64,000 bases of DNA from Dictyobacter aurantiacus. GTDB taxonomy: Bacteria > Chloroflexota > Ktedonobacteria > Ktedonobacterales > Ktedonobacteraceae. Shown here one piece after another: positions 61,616 through 64,000 of the stretch (its first letter is position 1; each line of letters starts with the position of its first letter). Under the pieces are notes generated by a model. That model was not told where the DNA came from. It made no database searches and saw nothing but the letters and a program-made list of their open reading frames with translations. The stretch lies in assembly GCF_003967515.1 (NCBI RefSeq), contig NZ_BIFQ01000001.1, positions 806,001 through 870,000 on the forward strand, given 5' to 3'. The translations under genes were made by a program, and so were the position numbers.

Positions 61616-62719
61616 TTAGGCTACCATGCCACCGACCAGCGCACACCACGTATTCGGACCAACATAACCTACAACCGGCAGCCCCATGTTGCTTTGAAAT
61701 TGTTGCACCACGCTTGTAGTGATGGGACCAAACCGACCATTAACAACGCAGGCATAACCCTTACTATTTAACTGGCTTTGGAGCGCCAGGACCCCATCTC
61801 CTGCGCTTCCAATCGCCAGCGGCGTAATCAACGTCTCCCATGTCTGGGGGCCGACAAAGCCGACTGCGCTGAGACCTCTGGCTGCCTGGAACTTGGCGAT
61901 ATTGCTCGCTGTGCTATTCCCGAACATGCCGGTCACATCCGTGTGGTAACCATACGAGCGCAGCAAATATTGAATGGTCTTTACATTTTCGCCGCTGATC
62001 CCACTTTTGATGACAGGCCAGGTGCGCGTAGGCAGCGCCTGGCCCAGTCTGGCGTGAACCTGCAGGCGCAGGTCACGCAGTCGTCCATAGAGTTCCGTCC
62101 CCGGACAATCGGTCCCATAAAAGTCGCGATGCCCGAAAATAGCATTGGCATTGAGGCCATATTGTTGACAGACATATGTGCATAAATTGACTAAAGAGAT
62201 CCAGAGAGCATCAGGAGGAAGAGCAGCATTATAGTTGCCTTCATTTTCAATGCCCACCGCGTAGCTGTTAAGTATGGGGCAATGAGAACCGCGCACGAAG
62301 TAGTCTCGCGCCTGCAGCATTTGCAGGCTCTTATGACGCCCTTCCATGATGTAGCCACCACGGCTGATAGTGAAATGCTGGCCTGTATCGATCCACCCAT
62401 TGGCGAAGTGATATTGCTGGATTGAGCGTCCCAGCGCATATGCTTCGCTGCGCGAATAATTGATCGTATTGAGGGTATCGGTATGATGAATCAGGATGGT
62501 GGTCGGCTTATAAGGGAGGATTGTATTTGGTCCCTTGGCTGGCTGCGCGCCCCACGTAGCGGTACTGGCAATCAAGGGAGCCGCGGAAACATCTGGTTGA
62601 GAGAAGAGCATGAGTTGCACACCACCCAGTGTGGCCAGGGTTCCGGCGCCAAGCTTGATCAACGTGCGACGATCCAACCTACAGGTCTGTTGATTCGCTT
62701 TCGCGGGGGTATCATCCAT
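61616..62719 (-). CDS. TAT-exported N-acetylmuramoyl-L-alanine amidase, tandem paralog
   Basis: Same architecture as its neighbour: TAT signal (DRRTLIKLGAGTLATLGGVQ), PGRP/Amidase_2 zinc ligands in ILIHHTDT and GHRDFYGTDCPG, two PG_binding_1 repeats. 367 residues from the ATG at 62719, which has AAGGA upstream. The pair arose by tandem duplication. The 5' flanks of both genes share similar leader sequences. Confidence 0.92.
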   Translation of the reverse strand: MDDTPAKANQQTCRLDRRTLIKLGAGTLATLGGVQLMLFSQPDVSAAPLIASTATWGAQPAKGPNTILPYKPTTILIHHTDTLNTINYSRSEAYALGRSIQQYHFANGWIDTGQHFTISRGGYIMEGRHKSLQMLQARDYFVRGSHCPILNSYAVGIENEGNYNAALPPDALWISLVNLCTYVCQQYGLNANAIFGHRDFYGTDCPGTELYGRLRDLRLQVHARLGQALPTRTWPVIKSGISGENVKTIQYLLRSYGYHTDVTGMFGNSTASNIAKFQAARGLSAVGFVGPQTWETLITPLAIGSAGDGVLALQSQLNSKGYACVVNGRFGPITTSVVQQFQSNMGLPVVGYVGPNTWCALVGGMVA

Positions 62720-62957
62720 CGCTTGATCCTTTACTTTCATAAGACAAACAGCATCATGCAACAGACAAAGAGCGCGAACCTTCAGAGGCACTGCACTTGA
62801 GTTATTCCATTTCTCTTACAAAGAAGCATATCCGATTTTTATCAATAAATCCAGCTTTCAACCCCTTTGTTTTATAACAAATTTACTTTCTAATTTTTGC
62901 TTGTGCTACATAGTGATAAGTAAATGAAGCTCTATGAGGAATGGAAATGGAATATTA

Positions 62958-63009
62958 AAGAGGAGAGATGCAAGAGAATATATCAATATTCTCTTGCATC
63001 TCTCCTCTT
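62958..63009. terminator. 24-bp hairpin
   Basis: Arms 62958-62981 and 62986-63009 are perfectly complementary with an ATCA loop. It lies about 50 bases downstream of the broken glycosidase-like gene and upstream of the amidase pair. Nothing else is seen in 62720-63057. Confidence 0.7.
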
Positions 63010-63057
63010 GGCTGGTATCTGGTGGTTCTTCAGGTGCCAGATCAGAGAGCCTTCAGC

Positions 63058-63835
63058 TTATATATTCCAGTCGCCGTATTGCAGGACATAGACGAGGGCC
63101 CAGTCCTGGTCATTGGCCACAGGGTCCGCTATATGTGCCGGGTTTCCGTCAACACAGCCAGGATAGACGAAGGCGCATGTAGCGGAACCGTCATCGGCAA
63201 AATTAACCAAGTTCGCCTTCAAAATGGCGTCCGCCATCGCTTTTGCATTGGGGCAATCGATCCTTTTTGGTAGCCGCTCCAGCACAGCCGCATTCAATAC
63301 GCTCCAATAGTGAGGGAAGACATCCCCCCACAGATGCAATGCTCCAAACCAGTAGCCATCCCAGTGACGGATAGGAATGTGGCGCAGGCGCGCATGTGGT
63401 TGCGGACCCGCGAAGGCCAGCAGCCAGGGCAAGCGCTCCTGAATCGCGGCCAGATATGTATCAGAAGGGTTAAGGTGATACGCCGAGATCAGGAGCTGCA
63501 GCAGAGGAGCCACTATAGATTGTTCGTAATTAACCTCGTGCGCGGGCAGATCAATTCCCACCGATAGGAAATAATCTGCGTGGACCAGCACCTGTTGGCG
63601 CAAGCGCTCGGCTCGCTCTTCCTCGGCCCGTTCTCCTCAGTTGCGCAATGACCGCTTCAGCGCTCTCTGCTACTCCAACCGCCAGGAATTTGGAGCCACC
63701 CAGTTCATAGTAGCGCTCAAGAATAGAGCAGGCGGTCGACCAATCTTCGTGATTACTATAGAGGTGATAATGATTCAAAAAGTAATCAACAAACCAGGGT
63801 TTATTTTGTTTGCAATCAATTTTTGGATATCGCAA
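63058..63835 (-). pseudogene. Frameshifted, truncated six-hairpin-glycosidase-like gene
   Basis: Two reading frames one base apart carry consecutive parts of one protein. The first (63551-63835) gives HYHLYSNHEDWSTACSILER and ELGGSKFLAVGVAES; the second, from near 63640, gives ERAEEERAERLRQQVLVHAD, VNYEQSIVAPLLQLLISAY and HWDGYWFGALHLWGDVFPHYW, typical of alpha/alpha-barrel glycosidases. The shift is near 63636-63645, where the second frame has a TGA. The N-terminal part expected upstream is absent; 63836-64000 is AT-rich with no coding signal. Confidence 0.65.
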
Positions 63836-64000
63836 TATACACTGAGATGCATGTTACTTTTCTATGCATTTCGTCGTATTTTCACTATAGAAAATTTCAT
63901 CTCTATTTCCTGATATATTATTCATTTCCCACATAGAAAGATAGTTTATGAACACAGAGGCTACAGAGAGTGCGTTATTGACTCCACACGCAACAACTTC

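Overview
The window looks like chromosomal DNA of a soil-type, GC-moderate Gram-positive-like bacterium, most plausibly a filamentous Chloroflexota of the class Ktedonobacteria. This is inferred from the mix of F420-type luciferase-like oxidoreductases, a B12 salvage cluster with CbiZ, a eukaryotic-type Ser/Thr kinase, large XRE/TPR regulators, multi-PAS histidine kinases, TAT-exported amidases and many long intergenic hairpins. No rRNA, tRNA, CRISPR array or replication origin was seen. Most genes are intact; the clear exceptions are an hsp20 cut by the window start and a frameshifted glycosidase-like gene at the right end.

Layout. 1-1.1 kb: small heat-shock protein and a MerR/HspR-type regulator, both with near-consensus promoters. 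1.3-4.4 kb: a sugar isomerase-like TIM barrel and a GT39-like membrane glycosyltransferase. 4.5-10.4 kb: a nitrate-assimilation operon read leftward (nitrate reductase, nirB, nirD, and a uroporphyrinogen-III synthase that fits siroheme supply to NirB), with a large AT-rich palindrome upstream. 10.8-16.9 kb: a cobalamin operon under a B12 riboswitch (btuF-like, cbiB, cobD, cbiZ, cobO, cobT). 19.3-22.7 kb: a second, tightly overlapped B12 unit (MFS transporter, cobC, cobS, cobU). No corrin-ring genes are present, so the two units describe corrinoid uptake, cobinamide remodelling and nucleotide-loop assembly. A hydroxyacid dehydrogenase and a CDF metal transporter lie between them.

23-32 kb: Ser/Thr kinase, an LLM oxidoreductase, a CLC channel with a MarR regulator, a complete IS4-type insertion sequence whose transposase ribosome-binding site is buried in a hairpin, and an MFS transporter. 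32-46 kb: a lone receiver, PBP1A, a DUF72 protein, an acidic unknown protein, a membrane-anchored sedolisin (S53) with a Gly-Gly-Pro linker, a sigma factor facing an XRE/TPR regulator, and a TAT ferritin-like protein with an N/Q-rich surface protein. 46-56 kb: a second CLC channel, an unusual membrane protein with a duplicated W-H/D/W-S-P-H motif, TetR, a lone receiver, and a three-gene sensor operon whose first gene has four nearly identical tandem PAS domains. 56-64 kb: LLM oxidoreductase, ROK regulator, PAP2 phosphatase, M15 peptidase, a tandem pair of TAT-exported amidases, and the broken glycosidase-like gene.

The most distinctive layer is intergenic. At least a dozen hairpins are present, most with perfect 19-39 bp stems. 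Two of them sit in roughly 180-200 bp composite elements with conserved flanks, imperfect terminal inverted repeats and a core that changes sequence from copy to copy while staying perfectly self-complementary. A second GC-rich intergenic repeat family occurs at about 11.9, 17.0 and 23.1 kb. These look like non-autonomous mobile or terminator-carrying repeats and are the best candidates here for something undescribed. A compact orphan transcription unit near 32.0 kb may encode a leaderless 33-residue peptide.
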